Shown piece by piece: positions 56,324 through 64,000 of a stretch of DNA of 64,000 bases (its first letter is position 1; each line of letters begins with the position of its first letter). The notes under the pieces were generated by a model. It was not told where the DNA came from. It saw only the letters and a program-made list of their open reading frames with translations, and did no database searches. The DNA is from Candidatus Kaistia colombiensis. GTDB lineage: Bacteria; Pseudomonadota; Alphaproteobacteria; Rhizobiales; Kaistiaceae. The position numbers and the translations under genes were made by a program. The stretch spans positions 3,238,501 to 3,302,500 of the forward strand of contig CP119318.1 of assembly GCA_029203105.1 (NCBI GenBank). The letters are read 5' to 3'.

Positions 56324-58471
56324 CTACTGCGCGAGCACCGCCAGCAGCAGCAAGGCCACGATATTCGTGATCTTGATCGCCGGATTGACGGCCGGACCGG
56401 CCGTATCCTTATAGGGATCGCCAACGGTGTCGCCCGTCACCGATGCCTTGTGCGCGTCCGACCCCTTGTAGTGGGTCTGGCCGTTGGCATCGGAGAAACC
56501 GTCCTCGAACGACTTCTTGGCATTGTCCCAGGCGCCGCCGCCCGAGGTCATCGAGATGGCGACGAACAGGCCCGTCACGATGACGCCGAGCAGCATCGCG
56601 CCGACGGTCGAGAAGGCTTCGCTCTTGCCGGCGATCCAGTAGATCAGGAAGTAGACGACGATCGGCGCCAGCACCGGCAGGAGGGACGGAACCACCATCT
56701 CCTTGATCGCCGCCTTGGTCAGGATGTCGACGGCGCGGCCGTAATCCGGCTTCTCCGTTCCCGCCATGATGCCCGGCTTCTCCCGGAACTGGCGCCGGAC
56801 CTCCTCGACAATCGATCCCGCGGCCCGGCCCACCGCCGTCATGGTGATGCCGCCGAACAGGAAGGGAATCAGACCGCCGAGCAGCAATCCGACGACGACA
56901 TAGGGGTTGGACAGGGTGAAATCGGGAACGACACCCTTGAAGTACTGGAAGGCGGTGGCGCCCTCTTTGTTCGCCTCGGCGATGAAGTAGGTCAGGTCGT
57001 AGTTGTAGGCGGCGAACAGGACGAGCGCACCGAGGCCGGCCGAACCGATGGCATAGCCCTTGGTGACCGCCTTGGTGGTGTTGCCGACCGCATCGAGCGC
57101 GTCGGTCGACTTGCGCACTTCCTTCGGCAAGCCCGCCATTTCGGCAATGCCGCCGGCATTGTCGGTCACCGGGCCAAAGGCATCGAGCGCCACCACCATC
57201 CCGGCCAGGCCGAGCATGGTCGAGACCGCGACGGCGGTACCGAACAGGCCGGCGAGCGAGTAGGTCGAGATGATACCGGCGACGATGACAAGGGTCGGCA
57301 GCGCCGTCGATTCGAGCGACACGGCCAGGCCCTGGATCACATTGGTGCCATGACCGGTCACCGAGGCTTGCGAGATCGACCGGACCGGGCGGAACCCGAT
57401 GCCGGTATAGTATTCGGTGATCCAGACGATCAAGCCCGTGACGACGAGGCCGACGAGACCGCACAGGAACAGGCGCGTGCCCGTGATGGTGAAGCCCGCG
57501 GCCGTGCCGATCTCGCCCCAGCCGATCAGAAGCTGGGTCGCGATGGCGAGGCCGATGATCGAGAACAGCGCCGAGGCGATGAAGCCCTTGTAGAGCGCCC
57601 CCATGATCGACTGGTTGGCGCCCAGCTTGACGAAGAAGGTGCCGGCAATCGACGTCAGGATGCACACGGCGCCGATGCCGAGCGGATAGAGGATGATGTT
57701 GCCGAAGGCCGGCGACGCCGCAAAGAAGATCGCCGCAAGCACCATGGTGGCAACCACCGTCACCGCATAGGTCTCGAACAGGTCGGCCGCCATGCCGGCG
57801 CAATCGCCGACATTGTCGCCGACATTGTCGGCGATGGTGGCCGGGTTGCGCGGATCATCCTCCGGAATTCCCGCCTCGACCTTGCCAACCAGATCGCCGC
57901 CGACATCCGCCCCCTTGGTGAAGATGCCGCCGCCGAGGCGGGCGAAGATCGAGATCAGCGAGGCGCCGAAGCCGAGCGCGACGAGCGCGTTGATGACGAT
58001 GCGGTCATCCGGCGAATAGCCGGCGAAGTGGGTCAGGATCAGGAAGTAGCCAGAGACGCCGAGCAGCGCGAGGCCCGCGACCAGCATTCCGGTGATTGCT
58101 CCGGACTTGAAGGCGATCTCGAGGCCGTCGGCCAGACTCTTTGTCGCCGCCTGGGCGGTGCGCACATTGGCGCGAACGGAGACGTTCATGCCGATGAAGC
58201 CGGCGAGGCCGGATAGAATGGCGCCGATGGCAAAGCCGATCGCCACGGTCAGCGACAGCAGCCAGGCGACGATGATGAAGATGACCACGCCGACAATGGC
58301 AATGGTCGTGTATTGGCGCTTGAGATAGGCATTCGCCCCTTCCCGCACCGCCGCTGCGATTTCCTGCATGCGGGCAGAGCCAGCATCGGCCGCGAGAACA
58401 GACCGCGTCGCCCACACGCCATAGGCGAGCGCAAGCAACGCACATAGAATTATGAGATAGATCACGTCCAC
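56324..58471 (-). CDS. hppA: K+-independent membrane-bound proton-translocating pyrophosphatase
   Basis: Hydrolyses PPi and pumps H+. 715 residues, ~16 spans. The start is GTG at 58471 or 58465 after GGAGGAA. Substrate motif GGDLVGKVEAGIPEDDPRN and NVGDNVGD are present, as is the second acidic motif DAFGPVTDNAGGIAEM. GNTTKA has Lys where K+-dependent enzymes have Ala, so the enzyme should not need potassium. In rhizobia this protein acidifies acidocalcisomes (family knowledge). An 8-bp hairpin separates it from the MFS gene upstream. Confidence 0.95.
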   Translation of the reverse strand: MDVIYLIILCALLALAYGVWATRSVLAADAGSARMQEIAAAVREGANAYLKRQYTTIAIVGVVIFIIVAWLLSLTVAIGFAIGAILSGLAGFIGMNVSVRANVRTAQAATKSLADGLEIAFKSGAITGMLVAGLALLGVSGYFLILTHFAGYSPDDRIVINALVALGFGASLISIFARLGGGIFTKGADVGGDLVGKVEAGIPEDDPRNPATIADNVGDNVGDCAGMAADLFETYAVTVVATMVLAAIFFAASPAFGNIILYPLGIGAVCILTSIAGTFFVKLGANQSIMGALYKGFIASALFSIIGLAIATQLLIGWGEIGTAAGFTITGTRLFLCGLVGLVVTGLIVWITEYYTGIGFRPVRSISQASVTGHGTNVIQGLAVSLESTALPTLVIVAGIISTYSLAGLFGTAVAVSTMLGLAGMVVALDAFGPVTDNAGGIAEMAGLPKEVRKSTDALDAVGNTTKAVTKGYAIGSAGLGALVLFAAYNYDLTYFIAEANKEGATAFQYFKGVVPDFTLSNPYVVVGLLLGGLIPFLFGGITMTAVGRAAGSIVEEVRRQFREKPGIMAGTEKPDYGRAVDILTKAAIKEMVVPSLLPVLAPIVVYFLIYWIAGKSEAFSTVGAMLLGVIVTGLFVAISMTSGGGAWDNAKKSFEDGFSDANGQTHYKGSDAHKASVTGDTVGDPYKDTAGPAVNPAIKITNIVALLLLAVLAQ

Positions 58472-58573
58472 ATTCCTCCTCTGGCCGGCCCTTGTTGTTA
58501 CGGCCGTCCGAGGACGCCGCGCCGGCTGAACCGTGCGGCGGGAAAGAGCAGCGTTCCTCCCAGCTTTTCCCCC

Positions 58574-58601
58574 CGTAAAGCGAGTTGAGAACGGCTTTAC
58601 G
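58574..58601 (-). terminator. Hairpin after the MFS gene
   Basis: CGTAAAGC (58574-58581) with GCTTTACG (58594-58601), 12-nt loop, starting 6 bp past the MFS stop on the minus strand. G-rich instead of T-rich on the exit side, so termination would be inefficient. Confidence 0.35.
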
Positions 58602-58607
58602 ACGCGG

Positions 58608-59837
58608 TCAAGCTTTCTCCCCACCGGACGACCGGCGCAGCAGGAAAGCCCAGGTCAGCGCGACGAGACTCAAGATCACAACCGGGAAGACGATCATGTT
58701 GATGAAGGCCCAGCCGGGCCCGCCGATCAGCTTGCCGGAGAGGAGCGATGCGATAGCCGCCGACCCTAAGACGAGGAAATCATTCAGACCCTGCACCCTG
58801 CCCCTCTCTTCCGGCCGGTAGGTTTCCGAAAGCATGGCGGTGGCGCCGATGAAGCCGAAATTCCAGCCGAGACCCAGCAGGATCAGCGTGATCCAAAAGT
58901 GGGCGAGCGTAATCCCCGAGATGCCGACGACGGCGCAGGCGGTCAGGAGCGCCATGCCGGCGATGACGATTCGGTCCTTGCCGAATCGAACGATCAGGCG
59001 CCCGGTGAAAAAGCTCGGCCCGAACATCGCCAGAACATGCCACTGGATGCCCAGCGCCGCGTCGCTCTGGGTCAATCCGCAGCCGATCATGGCGAGCGGC
59101 GCCGCCGTCATGACGAGGCTCATCAGGGCGTAGGAGGAAATCGCGCAGAGCACGGCGGCGATGAAACGAGGCTGGCGGGCGATCTCGCGCAACGGCCGCC
59201 CCATGGGACCGTCGCGATGACGGAGCGCCGCGCGCGGCGGCGTGACATCACGAACGAGGCTCGCGATCAGGAGACCGATGCAGCCGAGCGCCGCCGCCGC
59301 CAGAAAGCTGCCGGCGAAAGCAATCGGGCTCAGCCAGCCATTGGTCAGGATGACGGTCTGCGGCCCGATGATGCCGGAAAAAATGCCTCCGGCCATGACG
59401 AGCGACATAGCCTTGGTACGGACCGACATGCTGCCGGCGTCGATGGCGGCAAAGCGGTATTGCTGATTGAACGCGCCGGACATGCCGATCAAGAACAGAG
59501 CGGCGACGAACAGCCAGAATGCTCCCTGCATCAACGCATAGGTGGCAAGCAGCCCGCCCAGCACCGCCGGCGCCGCGCCGAGGACGAAGCCCTTGCGGCG
59601 GCCGATCCGGCTCATCAGCACGGCAGCGGGGATCGTCGTCAGCGCCGATCCGATCGTCGAGGCCGTCACGGGCAGCGTCGCCAGCGACTTGTCGGGACCG
59701 AGAAGGTAGACACCCGCCAGGCCGCCCAACGTCACCGCGATCGGCAGGATCGATCCGTTGATGGCATTGGCCGACATCAGGACGACCGCATTGCGGCGCA
59801 CCTGACGATCCAGTTCCAGCGTGTTCTGGCTATCCAC
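58608..59837 (-). CDS. Major facilitator superfamily transporter
   Basis: 409 residues, 12 spans, GTG start at 59837 behind GGGGGAA. The cytosolic 2-3 loop has MSRIGRRKGFVLG, a degenerate MFS motif A, and a matching loop in the second half (GRLIVRFGKDRIVIAG). No charged residues within spans point to a particular substrate. Relatives annotated only as MFS or sugar/drug transporters occur in rhizobia. It stands between thiL and hppA, each ~75-140 bp away. Confidence 0.88.
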   Translation of the reverse strand: MDSQNTLELDRQVRRNAVVLMSANAINGSILPIAVTLGGLAGVYLLGPDKSLATLPVTASTIGSALTTIPAAVLMSRIGRRKGFVLGAAPAVLGGLLATYALMQGAFWLFVAALFLIGMSGAFNQQYRFAAIDAGSMSVRTKAMSLVMAGGIFSGIIGPQTVILTNGWLSPIAFAGSFLAAAALGCIGLLIASLVRDVTPPRAALRHRDGPMGRPLREIARQPRFIAAVLCAISSYALMSLVMTAAPLAMIGCGLTQSDAALGIQWHVLAMFGPSFFTGRLIVRFGKDRIVIAGMALLTACAVVGISGITLAHFWITLILLGLGWNFGFIGATAMLSETYRPEERGRVQGLNDFLVLGSAAIASLLSGKLIGGPGWAFINMIVFPVVILSLVALTWAFLLRRSSGGEKA

Positions 59838-59914
59838 GACCGTTCCCCCGCGCCCGCCGGAATCGGCAGAGCTTCCGCCAAGGCAAAATCATCTAGCAGA
59901 AATGCTGCCGACAA

Positions 59915-60910
59915 TCAGAAGTGATCGTGCGAGACGCGTCCCAGAGTGATTTTTGCTCCGCCGGCGTCGATCACGGCCGGAGCGCCCTCTCCCTCGATGA
60001 TGCCACCGATGACGGTGACGGGGATCCCGGCGCGGGCGGCGGCCGCCTTGTAGGCCGCAAGTCGAGCCTCCGGCATGGTCGCCAGGATTTCGTAGTCGTC
60101 GCCGCCGGTCAGCACGCTGGCAAGCGCCGTCGGATCGCCGGCCACCAGAGCGCGTGCCGCATCCGACAGCGGGATCCGCGCCGCCTCGACAACCGCGGAA
60201 ACACCGGACGTGCGGGTGACGTGGCTGAGATCGCCGATCAGCCCGTCCGAAATATCCAGCGCGGCATTGGCGAAGTCGCGCACTGCCTCGGCCAGGCCAA
60301 GGCGCGGCTGCGGATGAAGATAACGGTCGAGGAGGTGGGAAACGCCCTCACCCGCCGTCGTGCCGTCGAGCGTGCCGAGCCGGAGCCGAAGCCCGAGCGC
60401 CGCGTCGCCGATCGTGCCGGACACGACGATGACGTCCCCAACCTTGGCGCCGGATCGGCGCACGATGCGTCCTGCCGGCACCTGGCCCAATGCCGTCACC
60501 GAGAGCATCAGTCCGTCCGGCGATTTGACCGTATCGCCGCCGAGCAGCGGAATGCCGTAGCGCTTCTGGTCTTCAGCAAGACCGGCGGAAAAACCCGCCA
60601 TCCAGTCTTCCGTCCAGTCGGCCGGAAGCGCGAGACCGAGCAGATAGCCGACCGGCGCGGCACCCTTGGCTGCGAGGTCCGAGAGGTTGACGCGCAGCGC
60701 CTTGCGGGCGATCGATTCCGGCGGATCGTCGGGAAAGAAATGCACGCCGGCGGCGACCATGTCCTTGGTCAGGACGAGGTCGAAGCCGGGCTCGGGGCGC
60801 AGCAACGCCGCGTCGTCCGTGAGCCCGAAGGCGCCGGGATCATCCGCCAGCGGGCGCAGATACCGGGCGATCATGCCGAACTCGCCGGGTCGCTCCCCCC
60901 GCGCCGGCAT
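59915..60910 (-). CDS. thiL: Thiamine-monophosphate kinase
   Basis: Phosphorylates thiamine-phosphate to the active coenzyme. 331 residues from the ATG at 60910, 2 bp after the nusB stop. The PurM-like fold shows GEFGMIARYLRP, LTDDAALL, VLTKDMVAAGVHF, ARKALRVNLSDLAAKGA, GGDTVKS and ALDISDGLIGDL. All Mg-ATP aspartates are in place. The order ribH-nusB-thiL is common in proteobacteria. Confidence 0.94.
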   Translation of the reverse strand: MPARGERPGEFGMIARYLRPLADDPGAFGLTDDAALLRPEPGFDLVLTKDMVAAGVHFFPDDPPESIARKALRVNLSDLAAKGAAPVGYLLGLALPADWTEDWMAGFSAGLAEDQKRYGIPLLGGDTVKSPDGLMLSVTALGQVPAGRIVRRSGAKVGDVIVVSGTIGDAALGLRLRLGTLDGTTAGEGVSHLLDRYLHPQPRLGLAEAVRDFANAALDISDGLIGDLSHVTRTSGVSAVVEAARIPLSDAARALVAGDPTALASVLTGGDDYEILATMPEARLAAYKAAAARAGIPVTVIGGIIEGEGAPAVIDAGGAKITLGRVSHDHF

Positions 60911-60912
60911 GC

Positions 60913-61434
60913 TCAGGCCTTGCCGTCTTGCGGCTCGTCGCCGAATTCCGCGCCGCGCAGCTTGCGCGCTACCGTGTCGAGCACGCCATTGACCATGCGC
61001 GGCTCGTCGCCGACGCCAAAGAAGGCACGGGCAATATCGACATACTCGGTGATGACGACGCGCGCCGGCACATCCTTGCGACCCATCAGTTCGTAGGTGC
61101 CGCAACGCAGAATGGCGCGCAGTGTGACGTCGATGCGCTTCAACGGCCAGTCCGGGGTCAGCGAGACGTGGATCGCCGGATCGAGATTGCGCTGCTCGCG
61201 CACGACGCCGGCGATGATGTCGCGGAAGAAGGCGGCGTCGGCATCGCGATACTGATCGCCATCGACCTCCTTGCCGAGACGATAATTCTCGAACTCGGCC
61301 ACAACCTCGGTCAGCGTCTGGCCGCCGATATCAAGCTGGTAGAGCGCCTGAACGGCCGCGAGCCGTGCCGCGCCCCGCTGGTTGGCCGGGCGAAACATCC
61401 GCGGCGTCGGCGGGGCTTTGTCAGCGGTGGTCAT
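60913..61434 (-). CDS. nusB: Transcription antitermination protein NusB
   Basis: 173 residues. All-helical NusB fold: RGAARLAAVQALYQLDIGG (BoxA-RNA binding helix), FFRDIIAGVV, PLKRIDVTLRAILRCGTYEL and VITEYVDIARAFFG, with NGVLDTVARKLR at the end. It acts with NusE (S10) in rRNA antitermination. It is 2 bp from ribH and 2 bp from thiL. Confidence 0.95.
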   Translation of the reverse strand: MTTADKAPPTPRMFRPANQRGAARLAAVQALYQLDIGGQTLTEVVAEFENYRLGKEVDGDQYRDADAAFFRDIIAGVVREQRNLDPAIHVSLTPDWPLKRIDVTLRAILRCGTYELMGRKDVPARVVITEYVDIARAFFGVGDEPRMVNGVLDTVARKLRGAEFGDEPQDGKA

Positions 61435-61436
61435 GA

Positions 61437-61889
61437 TCAGAGCCCGAATTTGCTGCGAAGGGCGACCATGGCGAGCGCGGCCTCGGCGGCGGCGCCGCCC
61501 TTGTTCTTTTCGCTGACGCGGGCGCGTGCGTAGGCCTGCGCGTCGTTTTCGACGGTCAGGATGCCGTTGCCGATCGCCAGCGACTCGATCACGGCCATGT
61601 CCATGATGGCGCGCGCCGACTCGTTCGCGACGATGTCGTAGTGCGAGGTCTCGCCGCGGATCACGCAGCCCAGCACGACGAAGCCATCATAGCTGACTTC
61701 GTCCTCGTCCATCGCGGCCAGAGCCATCGAAAGCGCGGCCGGGATCTCGAGAACCCCCGGGACCGAAATGCGATCGAAGGTCGCGCCGGCGGTTTCGATG
61801 GCGGCCTTGGCGCCATTGAACAGCTCGTCCGAAATATCTTCGTAGAAACGGGCGTCGATGACCAGCAGATGGGGGGCCGATTCGCTCAT
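61437..61889 (-). CDS. ribH: 6,7-dimethyl-8-ribityllumazine synthase
   Basis: Penultimate riboflavin step. 150 residues from the ATG at 61889. Motifs SVPGVLEIP, GCVIRGETSHYD (catalytic His83) and IGNGILTVEN are intact. The upstream 22 in-frame codons lack homology. It is separated by 180 bp from ribE, a region with no FMN riboswitch-like sequence visible. Confidence 0.95.
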   Translation of the reverse strand: MSESAPHLLVIDARFYEDISDELFNGAKAAIETAGATFDRISVPGVLEIPAALSMALAAMDEDEVSYDGFVVLGCVIRGETSHYDIVANESARAIMDMAVIESLAIGNGILTVENDAQAYARARVSEKNKGGAAAEAALAMVALRSKFGL

Positions 61890-62069
61890 GTTGAAGCTCT
61901 CACTTTGACCGGTCACCCGGATGGAAACGGGCGGCAGGTGAACCACGCGGTCCATGCGGTGTAAAGGGAAAAGAACGCCGCAGCCGCAGCCTTCCCCGCC
62001 CTGGCGAGGCGTTCACGCGCCGCTGGGGCGAGGCATCGCCGCGTATCCCTGCCACGGGGACCGCTCAGC

Positions 62070-62681
62070 TTACCCGGCTTCCGTCAGCCGTGCCACATAG
62101 CGCGCCATCTGGTCGACTTCGAGATGCACCCGGTCGCCGACCTTGCGCGCGCCCCAGGTGGTGACGTCGGGGCTCAGCGTGTGCGGGATCAGCAGCACCG
62201 AAAAGCGGTCGCCTTCGACCCAGTTGACGGTGAGCGAGGTGCCATCGAGCGCGACGGAGCCCTTGGTGGCGATGAAGCGCGCGAGGTTCGCCGGTGCCTC
62301 GAAGACGAAGCGCGTCGTCTCGCCGAGCTCCTCGCGGCTGACGATGGTGGCGAGGCCGTCGACATGGCCCGAGACCATATGGCCGCCGAGCTCGTCGCCG
62401 AGCTTCAGCGCCCGCTCGAGATTGATCGCATCGCCCGCCTGCCAGTTGCCGACTTCCGTCAGCGCCAGCGTTTCCGGGGCCGCCTCGACATCGAAGCGCG
62501 TCCGGCCATTCGGCTGCGGGTCGATCGAGATCACGGTAAGGCAGACGCCGGCGCAGGCGATCGAGGCGCCGATCGCGATCGTCGCGCCGTCATAGCGGCT
62601 GTCGATCGTGATCTTGTTGACGTCGTTGCGCCGCTCGACCGCCGAGACCCTGCCGACGTCGGTGATGATGCCCGTGAACAT
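62070..62681 (-). CDS. ribE: Riboflavin synthase, alpha chain
   Basis: 203 residues, two tandem lumazine-binding barrels: the first begins MFTGIITDVGRV, the second near GGHMVSGHVDGLATI. Conserved ACAGVCLTV and ALDGTSLTV close each barrel. Forms riboflavin from two lumazine molecules supplied by RibH. It lies 3 bp after ribD. Confidence 0.95.
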   Translation of the reverse strand: MFTGIITDVGRVSAVERRNDVNKITIDSRYDGATIAIGASIACAGVCLTVISIDPQPNGRTRFDVEAAPETLALTEVGNWQAGDAINLERALKLGDELGGHMVSGHVDGLATIVSREELGETTRFVFEAPANLARFIATKGSVALDGTSLTVNWVEGDRFSVLLIPHTLSPDVTTWGARKVGDRVHLEVDQMARYVARLTEAG

Positions 62682-62684
62682 TGT

Positions 62685-63824
62685 TCAGACTGCCCTTTCG
62701 TAGCGAACCATTCGGTCTTCGCCGAGACGCGCCTCCTCGACCCGGCGAAAGCGCGGACTGCGCTCGATCGCCGACAGCGCGCCGCCCGCAAGCGCGCGCA
62801 CGCCATCCGGCCCGACCACGACCGGCGCGTGAAACAGAACCACTTCATCTAGCAGTCCGCGCCCGAGCAGCGAGGCGGCCACCTTCGCGCCGCCTTCCGC
62901 CAGCAGGCGCGTGACGCCGCGCTCCGCCAACAGCCGCATCGCCGCCTCGATGTCGACGCCGCCGGAGCCGGTGCCGACCGGCAGGACCTCGACGCCGTGG
63001 GCGAGAAGCGCCTCGCGATGGGCGAGCGGCGCCTCCGAACCGCAGACGACCCAGAGCGCCGTGTCGGCGGCGCTCTTGACCAAGGATGATTTCGGCGACA
63101 ATCGCGCCTGGGTATCGAGCACGACGCGGATCGGTGAATGCGCCCTGAGGCCCGGAACCCGGACCGTCAGGCTCGGATCGTCGACGAGCGCTGTGCCGAT
63201 GCCGATCAGCGTCGCATCGGCCTCGATGCGCATGGTCTGCAGCCTGGCGAACGCCTCCCGGCCCGAGACCAGCATCCGCTCGCCCGCCACACGGCCGATC
63301 ATACCGTCGGCGGAGACCGCAAGCTTGAGCGTCACATGCGGCCGACCGGCCGAGAGAACGGAAATGGTGCCCGCATGCAGCCGTCGCGCCTCGTCGCCGA
63401 GCACACCGGTGGCAACGGCGATACCGGCATCGCGCAATTGCGCATGGCCACGACCGGCCAGCGCCGGATCGGGATTTTCAAGCGCGCTGACGACGCGAGA
63501 CACACCCGCCGCGATCAGCGCCTGGACGTCGGAGAGGCCGTCGACGGGGACCGGCGACGGTTCCAGCGTCGAATAGACCGTGCTGCCCCGGGCAAGTTCG
63601 CCCGCCATGGCGAGCGCGCCACGTTCGGCATGGGGTATACCGCCGGCCGCGGTGTTGCCGCGGCCGAGGATGACGGGTCCATCCGCCTCGAAAGCCACGA
63701 CAAGAGCGCCGACGGCGGGGGCCGGCGCCGTGGAGCCCAGAGTGCGACGACCGAAACGGAGCGCGACGGCCATCAGCCGGCGGTCCATCTCGGGATCGGC
63801 ATTGACCGTTCGCTCCGTCGCCAT
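62685..63824 (-). CDS. ribD: RibD riboflavin biosynthesis protein with degenerate deaminase domain
   Basis: 379 residues from the ATG at 63824. The C-terminal reductase domain (~145-370) is well preserved: RPHVTLKLAVSADGMIG, DATLIGIGTALVDDP, LLAEGGAKVAASLL. In the N-terminal deaminase domain the proton-shuttle HAE (65-67) remains, but the zinc motif P-C-x8-C reads P-S90-x8-D99, aligning without gaps. PNPSVG has also become PAPAVG. Zinc binding and pyrimidine deamination should be impaired, so deamination may depend on another protein. First gene of ribD-ribE-ribH-nusB-thiL. Confidence 0.88.
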   Translation of the reverse strand: MATERTVNADPEMDRRLMAVALRFGRRTLGSTAPAPAVGALVVAFEADGPVILGRGNTAAGGIPHAERGALAMAGELARGSTVYSTLEPSPVPVDGLSDVQALIAAGVSRVVSALENPDPALAGRGHAQLRDAGIAVATGVLGDEARRLHAGTISVLSAGRPHVTLKLAVSADGMIGRVAGERMLVSGREAFARLQTMRIEADATLIGIGTALVDDPSLTVRVPGLRAHSPIRVVLDTQARLSPKSSLVKSAADTALWVVCGSEAPLAHREALLAHGVEVLPVGTGSGGVDIEAAMRLLAERGVTRLLAEGGAKVAASLLGRGLLDEVVLFHAPVVVGPDGVRALAGGALSAIERSPRFRRVEEARLGEDRMVRYERAV

Positions 63825-63926
63825 CCGACACCCCCGCAGATCCCTGAGCGACACCCGGCGCCTTGTCGCGGAGCCGGTCGCCGCCGCCGAAGCGGCGCAT
63901 CCCGGCCAGCCCCGGTTCCCGAAACC
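63825..63926 (-). promoter_or_regulatory. Upstream region of ribD
   Basis: No gene and no FMN riboswitch signature. GC-rich stretch ending at the palindrome beginning 63927; a promoter is expected between them but none is distinctive. Confidence 0.25.
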
Positions 63927-63975
63927 GAGCTAGAGTCGTTCCGTGTTTCATGGAAACACGGAACGACTCTAGCTC
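63927..63975. repeat. 23-bp perfect palindrome, probable dispersed rhizobial repeat
   Basis: Arms 63927-63949 and 63953-63975 are perfect inverted copies (GAGCTAGAGTCGTTCCGTG...), with loop ATG. The following TTTGTTTGATCGCGTTTTCTTCACG resembles the conserved continuation of short interspersed palindromes seen in Hyphomicrobiales intergenic regions; this comparison is from memory. The window ends before the element does. Confidence 0.75.
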
Positions 63976-64000
63976 TTTGTTTGATCGCGTTTTCTTCACG

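Noticed and set aside
56303..58216. A 637-codon plus-strand open frame opposite hppA.
   Set aside because: Antisense shadow rich in Arg, Asp and His; hppA is unmistakable on the other strand.
61890..62069. Possible FMN riboswitch between ribE and ribH.
   Set aside because: The conserved RFN-element segments were not found on the minus strand; the region shows only ordinary GC-rich sequence.
1..64000. CRISPR arrays, toxin-antitoxin or phage-defence genes.
   Set aside because: No regularly spaced repeats, Cas-like, restriction-modification or small paired toxin genes were seen in any part of the window.

Overview
The window is a GC-rich chromosomal segment from an alphaproteobacterium, most likely of the order Hyphomicrobiales (Rhizobiales). 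The evidence is gene content and order: an aapJQMP general amino-acid ABC transporter divergent from metC, the series bamE / cytochrome-bc1 chaperone / DUF177 / plsX / fabH / ihfA / merR, the series ribD-ribE-ribH-nusB-thiL, a K+-independent H+-pyrophosphatase, heptose LPS-core genes, and a rhizobial-type dispersed palindrome at the right edge. Genus cannot be fixed from the sequence alone. No phage, plasmid, insertion sequence, integrase or CRISPR array was found.

Left part (1-28 kb). A 3'-complete photolyase is followed by a compact sulfur and tRNA-quality set (cysK, alaX, sseA, MOSC protein) and a proline-rich OmpA-domain protein, closed by a strong bidirectional terminator. The aapJQMP operon (minus) and metC (plus) diverge from a shared region with overlapping candidate promoters around a palindrome. 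At 12.1-15.8 kb a four-gene minus-strand operon (ArnT/GT83-like transferase, PAP2 phosphatase, polyprenyl-phosphate glycosyltransferase, LAB_N membrane protein) looks like a lipid A or lipid-linked sugar modification module. A large DUF2339 membrane protein and a small proline-rich protein with an internal duplication follow. Next comes the heptose pathway waaF-hldD-gmhB-hldE, with an AGE-family isomerase at its end and waaC convergent. An M24 peptidase follows, coupled to a hydantoinase-B-like gene broken by two single-base frameshifts.

Middle (28-41 kb). Heme A synthase and a DUF2842 protein lead into a surface-polysaccharide locus: deacetylase, GNAT acyltransferase, Wzz-like co-polymerase with a degenerate kinase domain, Wza-like lipoprotein, GT4, polyprenyl glycosylphosphotransferase, Wzy-like polymerase and a methyltransferase. 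The composition resembles holdfast or unipolar-polysaccharide loci. A GC-poorer gap with a CRP-like site separates it from the next block.

Right part (41-64 kb). A catabolic block has an NMT1/SsuA-type ABC importer, a VOC-like protein, an SDR and two Gfo/Idh/MocA dehydrogenases on the minus strand. It faces an RpiR regulator and a D-aminoacylase on the plus strand, with a candidate operator between them; the substrate is unknown. After tRNA-Pro(GGG), the remainder is housekeeping: MerR-type regulator, IHF-alpha, FabH, PlsX, DUF177, bc1 chaperone, BamE, H+-PPase, MFS transporter, ThiL, NusB and riboflavin synthesis. The RibD deaminase domain has lost both zinc cysteines.
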